This document shows positions 1-5,196 of a stretch of 5,203 nucleotides of DNA, one piece after another. The notes under the pieces are model-generated. The model had not been told where the DNA came from, made no database searches, and worked only from the letters and a program-made list of their open reading frames with translations. The stretch is from positions 1 to 5,203 of the forward strand of contig JAFZOA010000214.1 in NCBI GenBank assembly GCA_017550775.1, written 5' to 3'. Source of the DNA: Ruminiclostridium sp. GTDB taxonomy: Bacteria; Bacillota_A; Clostridia; Oscillospirales; Ruminococcaceae. A program made the position numbers and the translations under genes. Numbering within the stretch: position 1 is the first letter of the stretch; the number at the start of each line of letters is the position of its first letter.

Positions 1-1426
1 TCTGTCCGAGCCCGAGCCCGAGATAGTGCATTCTCAGCTGCTCCGCCGTGTAGTAGTCCAGAAGCTCGTCCGCCATGGGAGGCTTTACGTCCCCGGAGCT
101 TGACGCTTTCTTGTCGAGGAACAGTATGTGGTTGTTCGCGCAGAGTATCGGAAGCTGCATCTGTCCCTCGGGCGGGTCGGACACGTTGTTGTCTCCGCGC
201 TGGAGCGCCATGAACATTCCCATTTCCGCCACGCCGTAGAAGTAGATATTATCCGCGCCGATGAACTGATACACCTCAGCGTCCTTGCTGCACCAGAAGT
301 CCTTCCACTCGTCCATGTCGCGACCCTTGCGTTCGAGTGCCGCTTTGGTGAAGGAGATCGGCGCCCACAGCGACTCCGGCCATACCCAAACAGTGAGCGG
401 ATCTTCGCCTTCGAGCACGGGAGCGGGGACTCCCCACTCGATGTTTCCGGTGAGACGGAAAGGAACAAGAGTCTTGCCGGTACGGAAGCGTATTCCGTTC
501 GACGACAGTATCTCACACGCCTTGTTCATCTCGTCAAGCTCGGTGAACTTAATCGTAAACGACGGCTTTTTCTTCTCCTCGATGAACTCGTGCTCCGGGA
601 GCTTGTCCTTGACCGCGTTGTAGTTGTCAAGCAGCTCGTTCTTGATATGGATAACCGGATCGGCAAGGAACTCCGCTATCGTCTTGTGAACGAGCGGACG
701 GACGTTCTTCTGCTTCTGTATGCGCTCGACGTACTCCTTAAGCAGCCCGTTGTACGCGGGGAGGTCGAAGTACCAGTTATATACGTCTTTCATCACCGGG
801 GTCTCGCCGGTTATCGTGCTTTTCGGGTCAATAAGGTTCTCCGGCATATACTGATGCCCGAGGTCACATTCGTCCGCGTACGCCTTCTGGGACTGACAGC
901 CGTCCACCGGGCATTTGCCGATGACCTGTCTTCCGTTGAGGAAGCACCCCGCCTTCTCATCGTAGAACTGCTTGGTGCTGATACGGCGCAGGTGTCCGTT
1001 CTCGTACAGACGGCGAATGAACTTGTCCGACACGTCGTTGTGTATCTCGGCTGTGCGGTCAAGCCCGGAAGCTCCGAACACGTCGAGGCTTATCATGTAG
1101 TCGTCGAGGGTCTGCTTCTGCGCATTGTGGTTCTTACGGACGAAATCGCGTATCTCACCCTTGAACTCGCCCGCCTCAACAAGCTTTCTGTAAGCTTCCG
1201 CGATAGGAGAGCCATAGCAGTCGGTACCGGACACGAAGATAACGTTGTCCTTGCCGATGCGGTCGCGCAGAAAACGCGCGTAAACATCCGCAAACACGAA
1301 AACGCCGCCGATGTGACCGAAGTGGAGAGTCTTGTTTCCGTAGGGCATACCGCCTGTGATTATAGCGCGTTTGGGCCACTCCGGGCGCGGTATCTCGTGC
1401 GGGACGAAGTTGTTGTCTTTAGCCAT
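1..1426 (-). CDS. Methionyl-tRNA synthetase-like class I aminoacyl-tRNA ligase, C-terminus beyond the window
   Basis: I translated the minus strand from the ATG at 1426-1424; it stays open for 475 codons to the window edge. The class I HIGH motif reads HFGH (residues 35-38) after a MetRS-like PYGN. Next come VSGTDCYGSPI (about 65-75), a cysteine-rich knuckle with C161, C172, C177, C187 and H191, then the MetRS-like LIDPKSTITGETPVMKD (about 198-214) and WYFDL (218-222). EWGVPAP (330-336), VWVWPES (346-352), YQFIGADN (386-393) and a KMSKS-position loop KASSS (439-443) follow. The catalytic domain is complete; the anticodon-binding domain should lie off the left edge. Oddities: several methionine-pocket residues of E. 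coli MetRS are changed, the second KMSKS lysine is Ser, and about 50-60 extra residues lie between 223 and 329. It should charge a tRNA if active, by homology with methionine. A diverged paralogue is quite possible, so no symbol is given. The start overlaps the upstream gene by 8 nt and has a good ribosome binding site. Confidence 0.88.
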   Translation of the reverse strand, partial: MAKDNNFVPHEIPRPEWPKRAIITGGMPYGNKTLHFGHIGGVFVFADVYARFLRDRIGKDNVIFVSGTDCYGSPIAEAYRKLVEAGEFKGEIRDFVRKNHNAQKQTLDDYMISLDVFGASGLDRTAEIHNDVSDKFIRRLYENGHLRRISTKQFYDEKAGCFLNGRQVIGKCPVDGCQSQKAYADECDLGHQYMPENLIDPKSTITGETPVMKDVYNWYFDLPAYNGLLKEYVERIQKQKNVRPLVHKTIAEFLADPVIHIKNELLDNYNAVKDKLPEHEFIEEKKKPSFTIKFTELDEMNKACEILSSNGIRFRTGKTLVPFRLTGNIEWGVPAPVLEGEDPLTVWVWPESLWAPISFTKAALERKGRDMDEWKDFWCSKDAEVYQFIGADNIYFYGVAEMGMFMALQRGDNNVSDPPEGQMQLPILCANNHILFLDKKASSSGDVKPPMADELLDYYTAEQLRMHYLGLGLGQ

Positions 1427-1766
1427 TCTTTTGTTCCTCCGTAAGTTTGTTTTTCTTTTGTTTCAGGAATTTTGCGATTACTTTAATGTCATAAAATACG
1501 ATCAGAGCTGTCAGTATCAAAGAGATGATACCGATAACGATACCGCCGGCATTGCCTCCGGTAAAGCCCGATAAGCCGAATACCGATACCGCGATCATAA
1601 ACAGTATTGTTCCTGTCACAGCCGTTACAGGCACGGCAGGCTTGACCGACTTGTTTGAAAAATACAGTGTAAGGGAAACACATAAAACTATTACACCGGT
1701 TAAACCTGCCACAAGTCCGTTTATAAACCAATGTAAACCGTTTACAAATGCCGATACGCCGTCCAT
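1419..1766 (-). CDS. Small three-helix membrane protein of unknown function
   Basis: This 115-residue protein is not one I recognise. Hydrophobic segments lie at about 14-36, 43-67 and 72-94, the last two separated by a Gly-rich turn (GFTGGNAGG, 67-75). A Lys/Glu-rich tail (95-115) is probably cytoplasmic. There is no catalytic motif, lipobox or cysteine pattern; the only Cys is C29, inside helix 1. The ATG comes 9 nt after the gltX stop, preceded by AAGGTG that overlaps that stop. The gene's own TAA lies inside the first codons of the MetRS-like gene, so it is cotranscribed and probably coupled to both synthetase genes. By hand count its DNA (1441-1766) is about 42% GC, clearly below the flanking synthetase genes (60% in a gltX sample line), so it may be a later insertion. 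The tight spacing, start signal and coherent hydrophobic pattern argue that it is real. Any role is unknown; a link to translation rests on position only. Confidence 0.85.
   Translation of the reverse strand: MDGVSAFVNGLHWFINGLVAGLTGVIVLCVSLTLYFSNKSVKPAVPVTAVTGTILFMIAVSVFGLSGFTGGNAGGIVIGIISLILTALIVFYDIKVIAKFLKQKKNKLTEEQKNG
1436..1442 (-). promoter_or_regulatory. Ribosome binding site of the MetRS-like gene
   Basis: On the minus strand ACGGAGG stands 9 nt before the ATG at 1426. It lies inside the last codons of the upstream membrane-protein gene, and with the ATGGCTAA start/stop overlap this points to translational coupling. It also fixes the start. Confidence 0.8.
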
Positions 1767-1771
1767 GTCAG

Positions 1772-1777
1772 CACCTT
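1772..1777 (-). promoter_or_regulatory. Ribosome binding site of the small membrane protein, overlapping the gltX stop
   Basis: The minus strand reads TAAGGTGCTGACATG. AAGGTG, 5 nt before the ATG, shares its first two bases with the gltX TAA. It is a modest Shine-Dalgarno match, so this gene may depend on ribosomes finishing gltX. Confidence 0.55.
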
Positions 1778-3230
1778 ATTTTACTTTTGCGAGGCTCGTC
1801 TCCAGGCGCTTTATCGACTCGTCCTTACCGAGTATCTCCATAAGCTCGGTCGCGCCGCCCGGAGTAACGGAAAGTCCCGAAACGCCTATGCGTATCGCCC
1901 ACATCACAGCGCCCGCCTTTACTCCCTTTTCCTCGGCTATCGCTTTGAGCAGCTCGAACAGCGCATCGTTGCTCCAGTCGGTAACGTCCTTAAGCTTCGG
2001 GAGCGCGTATTCTATGATCTCCGCGCACTGCTCCACGGTCGTCTTGTTCTTCTTGTTCACGAACAGCTCCGTGTCGTAGTCCGGCAAGCCCTTCACGAAC
2101 TCCGCCTTTTCGTTGACCTCGGGGAAAACCGAGATACGGGTCTGTACCAGCTTCGCGAGCTTTTCGTTGTCCGCGAACGCCGCGTATTCCTCGCTGTAGT
2201 ACGGCTTTGCCTTCGCCATGAATTCCGCGAGGGGAAGCTCCTTGATGTAGTGGCTGTTGAACCACAGCAGCTTCTCGTAGTCGAACACCGCCGGGGACTT
2301 GCTTATGCCGTCGATAGAAAACACCTTCGCGAGCTCGTCGATGGTGAAGAACTCCTCGTTCGTATCCTTCGGGCACCAGCCGGTAAACGCCATGTAGTTG
2401 ATTATCGCCTGCGGGAGATAGCCGTTCTTGACAAGCTCCTGGAAGCTCACCGAGCCGTGGCGCTTTGAAAGCTTGCTTACATTACCGTCCGCGTCCTTGC
2501 CCATGAGCAGCGGGAGGTGGCAGTAAACCGGGCGCTCCCAGCCGAATGCGTCGTACAGCAGCACATACTTCGGTGTGGAGGTGAGGTACTCGCTCCCGCG
2601 GACAACGTGCGTAACACCCATGAGGTGGTCGTCGATGACATGGCAGAAGTTGTAGGTCGGGTAGCCGTCCGCCTTTATCAGTATCTGATCCTGGAGCTCG
2701 GAGTTGTCCATTTCCACATGACCGAACACACTGTCGTCATAGCCTGTCCGTCCTTCAAGCGGCATCTTCTGGCGGATAACGAAGGGCTTTCCCGCGGCAA
2801 GGTTCGCCTCGACTTCCTCCTTCGGGAGATCGCGGCAGTGCCGGTCATAGCCCGCGCCCACATCTCCGTCCTCGTGGAGCTTTTCCAGTCTCTCCTTCGA
2901 GCAGAAGCAGTAGTAAGCTCCGCCGCGCTCTACAAGCTCCTTCGCGTACTTCATGTATATATCCCTGCGCTCGCTCTGCACATACGGACCGTTGGGGCCT
3001 CCCACATCGGGACCCTCGTCATGCGACATTCCGGTCATTTCGAGGGTGCTGTATATCACATCCACCGCTCCCTCGACGAGCCGTTCACGGTCGGTATCCT
3101 CGATACGGAGAATGAACTTCCCGCCGTTCGCCCTCGCGAGCAGATACGCGTACAGCGCTGTACGGAGGTTTCCTATGTGCATGAACCCGGTGGGGCTCGG
3201 CGCAAAACGTGTTACAAATTTCTCAGACAT
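1776..3230 (-). CDS. gltX: Glutamyl-tRNA synthetase (glutamate--tRNA ligase)
   Basis: This cytosolic class Ib synthetase attaches glutamate to tRNA(Glu) using ATP. In many Firmicutes the enzyme is non-discriminating and also makes Glu-tRNA(Gln) for the GatCAB amidotransferase; which type this is cannot be decided here. The 484-residue length is normal for bacterial GltX. The N-terminus carries FAPSPTGFMHIGNLRTAL (9-26) with the HIGH-type motif HIGN at 18-21. The insertion before the connective domain shows a zinc-type CFC (C108, C110) with Tyr128 and Cys132. YPTYNFCHVIDDHLMGVTHV (190-209) and the RGSEYL block (211-216) are typical of the catalytic core, and the KMSKS-type loop is KLSKR (253-257). 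The alpha-helical anticodon-binding region follows (about 320-484). DEGPDVGG (71-78) is a form common in clostridia. The start is supported by AAGGGG 7 nt upstream and the conserved N-terminus. It lies 73 nt after the zinc-ribbon gene and 9 nt before the small membrane-protein gene. I see nothing broken. Confidence 0.98.
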   Translation of the reverse strand: MSEKFVTRFAPSPTGFMHIGNLRTALYAYLLARANGGKFILRIEDTDRERLVEGAVDVIYSTLEMTGMSHDEGPDVGGPNGPYVQSERRDIYMKYAKELVERGGAYYCFCSKERLEKLHEDGDVGAGYDRHCRDLPKEEVEANLAAGKPFVIRQKMPLEGRTGYDDSVFGHVEMDNSELQDQILIKADGYPTYNFCHVIDDHLMGVTHVVRGSEYLTSTPKYVLLYDAFGWERPVYCHLPLLMGKDADGNVSKLSKRHGSVSFQELVKNGYLPQAIINYMAFTGWCPKDTNEEFFTIDELAKVFSIDGISKSPAVFDYEKLLWFNSHYIKELPLAEFMAKAKPYYSEEYAAFADNEKLAKLVQTRISVFPEVNEKAEFVKGLPDYDTELFVNKKNKTTVEQCAEIIEYALPKLKDVTDWSNDALFELLKAIAEEKGVKAGAVMWAIRIGVSGLSVTPGGATELMEILGKDESIKRLETSLAKVK

Positions 3231-3304
3231 TGTTATTCCCCTTTATTATTGTATGTATATGATTTCCCTGTTATTTACGGACACGCCGGGAAAGCATACC
3301 GGCT
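3231..3304 (-). other. Gap between the zinc-ribbon gene and gltX, no clear terminator or T-box
   Basis: This 74-nt spacer, whose gltX end is the ribosome binding site, is the longest gap within the gene row. Just after the upstream stop codon a 5-bp GC stem can form (GCCGG at 3285-3289 with CCGGC at 3299-3303, 9-nt loop), but no U-run follows in either direction, so it is not a convincing intrinsic terminator. The gltX-proximal half is AT-rich and has a weak -10-like TACAAT on the minus strand with no acceptable -35. The space is too short for a T-box leader. The likeliest reading is transcription through from upstream, with a weak internal promoter not excluded. Confidence 0.5.
3238..3243 (-). 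promoter_or_regulatory. Ribosome binding site of gltX
   Basis: AAGGGG on the minus strand ends 7 nt before the ATG at 3230. Its good spacing supports the chosen gltX start. Confidence 0.75.
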
Positions 3305-3931
3305 TTATGCGCGAAAAGATACAGTCCGGAGCTCTCCGCCTATTACCGCTTCAAACTCCCTCTCACAGCCGTAAGAGACATCACAGACGGTATCTATGGT
3401 CTGTACGACCGCGCAGCTTTCCTCATACAGCGAGTTCGAGCTCTTGTTGTTGGACTTTATGCTGCGTACTCTTGACATATAGGACATAAACGCGGGTATC
3501 ACGATAGCCAATGAGATCGCGATAAGCACCGCCGAAATGACCGTCGCCGCGACGCACATACCACGGTAGTTCCTTTTGTACTTGACAAGACCGATGATGC
3601 CGAGGATAAGTCCGACAAGCGGGATAATAAACGCGAACACGAGTGCGCAGACTACGAGCGCGGCGCTTTCCTCCTTCGGCTTTGGTGTCTGGTACGCGGA
3701 CTGCTGGTAAGGCGACTGCTGCTGGTAGGGCTGCTGCGCATACGGCTGTTGATAGCTCTGCTGATAAGGCTGCTGTGAATACGGCTGCTGGTATTGCTGC
3801 TGCTGCGGGTAAGACTGCTGAGAGTAGGTCTGCTGCTGTGCGGTCGGGTCGTCGATATCGGCGCGGGTGCCGCACACGGGGCAGAACACGGAGTTCTTAT
3901 CCATCTGATTTCCGCATCTTGTACAAAACAT
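3305..3931 (-). CDS. Zinc-ribbon, Gln/Tyr-rich membrane protein with DUF4190-like helix pair
   Basis: The 208-residue protein has a modular layout. Residues 3-20 form a short zinc ribbon, CTRC (3-6) and CPVC (17-20), the treble-clef type found at the N-terminus of many Firmicutes membrane proteins. Residues 31-80 are a low-complexity linker built from Q, Y, P and S with recurring QQPY units. Two hydrophobic helices follow, at about 90-117 and 126-149, joined by the short basic segment KYKRNYRG (117-124); this resembles DUF4190 in pattern. The C-terminal tail (150-208) is polar, with three cysteines (C173, C183, C189) and no domain I recognise. There is no signal peptide, so the ribbon and linker are probably cytoplasmic. 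GGAGG lies 10 nt before the ATG, and the gene begins 17 nt after the mscS stop, so the two are probably cotranscribed. The molecular function is unknown; a scaffold or sensor role would be a guess. Confidence 0.9.
   Translation of the reverse strand: MFCTRCGNQMDKNSVFCPVCGTRADIDDPTAQQQTYSQQSYPQQQQYQQPYSQQPYQQSYQQPYAQQPYQQQSPYQQSAYQTPKPKEESAALVVCALVFAFIIPLVGLILGIIGLVKYKRNYRGMCVAATVISAVLIAISLAIVIPAFMSYMSRVRSIKSNNKSSNSLYEESCAVVQTIDTVCDVSYGCEREFEAVIGGELRTVSFRA
3692..3841 (-). repeat. Degenerate QQPY-type coding repeat in the linker
   Basis: Codons 31-80 of the zinc-ribbon gene repeat CAG-rich blocks coding for units such as QQPYSQQPYQQ and QQPYAQQPYQQ. On the plus strand this shows as recurring ctgctg and ggctgctg tracts. 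Such DNA can expand or shrink by slippage, so the linker length may differ between strains. Confidence 0.8.
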
Positions 3932-3941
3932 GATTATTTAT

Positions 3942-3946
3942 CCTCC
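3942..3946 (-). promoter_or_regulatory. Ribosome binding site of the zinc-ribbon gene
   Basis: GGAGG on the minus strand lies 10 nt before the ATG at 3931, in the 17-nt gap after the mscS stop. The spacing is slightly long, but the match to the 16S rRNA tail is strong. Confidence 0.7.
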
Positions 3947-3948
3947 GA

Positions 3949-4899
3949 TCATGCATTTTTCATATGAACATCTATCTGCTGGTACGGTATCTCGATGTTC
4001 TCCTCAACGAACTGGAGCCGTACAAGCTCTATCATATCGTAGTAAACATCCCAGTAGTTGGGAGTCTCGCACCACACGCGCACTTCTATGTCGATACTGC
4101 TTGCGGAATGGGCGCACATACGGATAAACGGCTTATGCACACTGTCCGTGATTATCTTGCCGCATTTTGCGAGCGCTCTTTCGATAGCCTCGACCGCCCT
4201 TCGGAAGTCCTCGTCGTATGAGATCGAGAAGATCCTGTCCACACGGCGGATATCCGCCTCGGTGACATTCACGAGCACCGCGTTCGAGGCGATACCGTTC
4301 GGTACGAACACCGCTTTGTTGTCGAGAGTGCGAAGCTTGGTGTAGAGTATATTAATCGTCTCGACCTTTCCTTCAACTCCGCTCACGGATATGTAATCGC
4401 CTACTCTGAAAGGCTTGGAAATGAGTATCAGGAAGCCGCCCGCGAGGTTTGAAAGGCTGTTCTGGAGAGACAAGCTTATCGCAACTCCGGCGGTACCGAT
4501 AACGGCGATTATTGAGGTGGTCGGAACACCGAGCAGGGTCAGAATGATCGTAATCAGTAACACATACAGAACGATCTTGACCACGGACTTGACGAAGTGG
4601 TTTATGGTAAGGTCAAGCTTTGACTTATCCAGAGCCTTTCCCATGAACTTTAAGGTGATCTTCGATATGAAAAACCCGAGAACAAGAATGATTATCGCGA
4701 AGATGATAGTCGGGAACTTGCTGACAAATCCGTCCCAAACATCGGTAACAAGCTTCTGGAGCCCGCCCACATCCTCGGCAAGCCCTTCCCCGAATGTTTC
4801 GCTTATGACCTCCTTGATATCCTCCATTACCTCGGTGGTTTCGGCGGCGGTAGTCTCAGCGGCAGTGGTCTCGGCGGCAAGCAGGAATGATAAAGTCAT
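3949..4899 (-). CDS. mscS: MscS-family small-conductance mechanosensitive channel
   Basis: MscS proteins are heptameric inner-membrane channels that open under membrane tension and release solutes during hypo-osmotic shock. This 316-residue protein has the compact E. coli-like architecture (286 residues there). It has a hydrophilic N-terminal extension with three AAETT units (8-22), then helices at about 62-81, 103-125 and the pore helix TM3 (about 127-158). TM3 is Gly/Ala-rich in its first half and continues into the signature LQNSLSNLAGGFLILISKPF (145-164) and RVGDYI (165-170). The beta domain shows RTLDNKAVFVPNG (190-202) and the C-terminus IPYQQIDVHM (304-313). An in-frame TGA two codons upstream rules out a longer product. 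AAAGGA lies 11 nt before the ATG, rather far. It is the first gene of the minus-strand row, directly behind a strong promoter. I see no damage. It could export a specific solute, as some MscS relatives do, but nothing here shows that. Confidence 0.95.
   Translation of the reverse strand: MTLSFLLAAETTAAETTAAETTEVMEDIKEVISETFGEGLAEDVGGLQKLVTDVWDGFVSKFPTIIFAIIILVLGFFISKITLKFMGKALDKSKLDLTINHFVKSVVKIVLYVLLITIILTLLGVPTTSIIAVIGTAGVAISLSLQNSLSNLAGGFLILISKPFRVGDYISVSGVEGKVETINILYTKLRTLDNKAVFVPNGIASNAVLVNVTEADIRRVDRIFSISYDEDFRRAVEAIERALAKCGKIITDSVHKPFIRMCAHSASSIDIEVRVWCETPNYWDVYYDMIELVRLQFVEENIEIPYQQIDVHMKNA
4834..4878 (-). repeat. Three tandem 15-bp units coding for AAETT
   Basis: Codons 8-22 of the channel gene encode AAETT three times in a row. 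The DNA units differ mainly at third positions, so the protein sequence seems to be maintained despite drift. The segment lies in the N-terminal extension ahead of TM1, predicted to face outward in MscS topology. Confidence 0.8.
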
Positions 4900-4910
4900 A
4901 CGTCAGATGT

Positions 4911-4916
4911 TCCTTT
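4911..4916 (-). promoter_or_regulatory. Ribosome binding site of the channel gene
   Basis: AAAGGA on the minus strand stands 11 nt before the ATG at 4899. The spacing is longer than optimal, but the in-frame TGA immediately upstream leaves no alternative earlier start, and the next Met is residue 25. Confidence 0.55.
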
Positions 4917-4931
4917 CTGGGTATTTTCTCT

Positions 4932-4960
4932 ATTTTACCACAAAACCCCCGTTCTGTCAA
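4932..4960 (-). promoter_or_regulatory. Vegetative promoter driving the minus-strand gene row
   Basis: On the minus strand the -35 TTGACA (4960-4955) is a perfect consensus match. A 17-bp spacer follows, then the -10 TAAAAT (4937-4932), preceded by TGG, which makes an extended -10. Transcription should start near 4926, giving a leader of only about 26 nt before the channel ATG, too short for a riboswitch or T-box. No operator is evident directly over it, so strong basal expression is expected. Confidence 0.85.
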
Positions 4961-4999
4961 TGTTGGAAAGCAAGTTTTCGTAATTGATGCCGTACAGTC

Positions 5000-5011
5000 A
5001 GCGAGGTCGCT
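5000..5011. repeat. Short perfect inverted repeat AGCGA-GG-TCGCT
   Basis: Two perfect 5-bp arms flank a 2-bp centre about 40 bp behind the minus-strand -35. The shape fits a dimeric repressor half-site pair, but arms this short arise often by chance and no second copy is seen in the window. Confidence 0.3.
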
Positions 5012-5017
5012 TCAACA

Positions 5018-5077
5018 GGACAGCCGCCCGGGAAAACCGTTCTAAGCATATCTGTCCGCGGGCAATAAAGGCGGGAC
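5018..5077. repeat. Competing inverted repeats sharing CTGTCC
   Basis: GGACAG (5018-5023) is the exact complement of CTGTCC (5052-5057). The overlapping GTCCGC (5054-5059) can instead pair with GCGGGAC (5071-5077) with one bulged G. Neither stem is followed by a T-run, so this is not an evident terminator. It may be an operator with repeated half-sites, or chance in GC-rich DNA. Confidence 0.3.
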
Positions 5078-5108
5078 AACAAAATTCTGTCTCAGATGCA
5101 AAAAAAGG

Positions 5109-5137
5109 TAGACTTCCGGGTAATAAAATGGTATAAT
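5109..5137 (+). promoter_or_regulatory. Vegetative promoter of the divergent plus-strand gene
   Basis: The -10 TATAAT (5132-5137) is a perfect consensus match and is preceded by TGG, giving an extended -10. At 17 bp upstream, TAGACT (5109-5114) matches the -35 consensus at four of six positions; the extended -10 would make up for that. The start point should fall near 5144, leaving a leader of about 50 nt before the ATG at 5197. Confidence 0.75.
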
Positions 5138-5182
5138 ATGAATAAGAACAACGTCATGCAGGAATACGCCGTGCGCGTTTCC

Positions 5183-5190
5183 GGAAAGGA
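5183..5190 (+). promoter_or_regulatory. Ribosome binding site of the divergent gene
   Basis: GGAAAGGA lies 6 nt before the ATG at 5197. It is the strongest translation signal on the plus strand of this intergenic region and decides the start between 5138 and 5197. Confidence 0.65.
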
Positions 5191-5196
5191 CAGACA

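Larger units (their letters stand above)
4961..5108. other. Divergent intergenic region between two promoters
   Basis: This stretch holds no credible gene on either strand. It lies upstream of both divergent promoters, so it is probably untranscribed control DNA. It contains the short inverted repeats listed separately, a CCCGGG and a CCGCGG palindrome, and a run of seven or eight A just before the plus-strand -35. I see no RNA gene, CRISPR repeat or transposon end. Confidence 0.6.

Noticed and set aside
128..1444. Long open frame of 438 codons on the plus strand
   Set aside because: It lies antisense to the MetRS-like gene and comes from its GC-biased third positions. The minus-strand frame has synthetase motifs and a ribosome binding site; this one has neither.
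3245..3275. Separate gltX promoter using TACAAT as -10
   Set aside because: The hexamer 17 bp upstream does not resemble TTGACA, and AT-rich spacers give such -10 matches easily.
3285..3303. GC hairpin after the zinc-ribbon gene as an intrinsic terminator
   Set aside because: The stem is only 5 bp, the loop 9 nt, and no T-run follows on either strand.
2517..3374. 285-codon open frame on the plus strand across gltX
   Set aside because: It is a shadow of gltX: no recognisable domain, no ribosome binding site, and it runs over the gltX start and the intergenic gap.
3692..3841. CAG/CTG-rich stretch as a CRISPR or noncoding tandem array
   Set aside because: The units stay in frame, vary in length, and code for a Q/Y/P linker inside an intact gene; there are no spacers.
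1776..4899. Functional link between the MscS channel and glutamate via gltX
   Set aside because: Some MscS relatives export glutamate, but nothing in this sequence shows that specificity; proximity to gltX alone is too weak.
4415..4987. 190-codon plus-strand frame over the channel gene and its promoter
   Set aside because: It is antisense to a clear MscS protein and would cover the minus-strand promoter. No family resemblance is seen.
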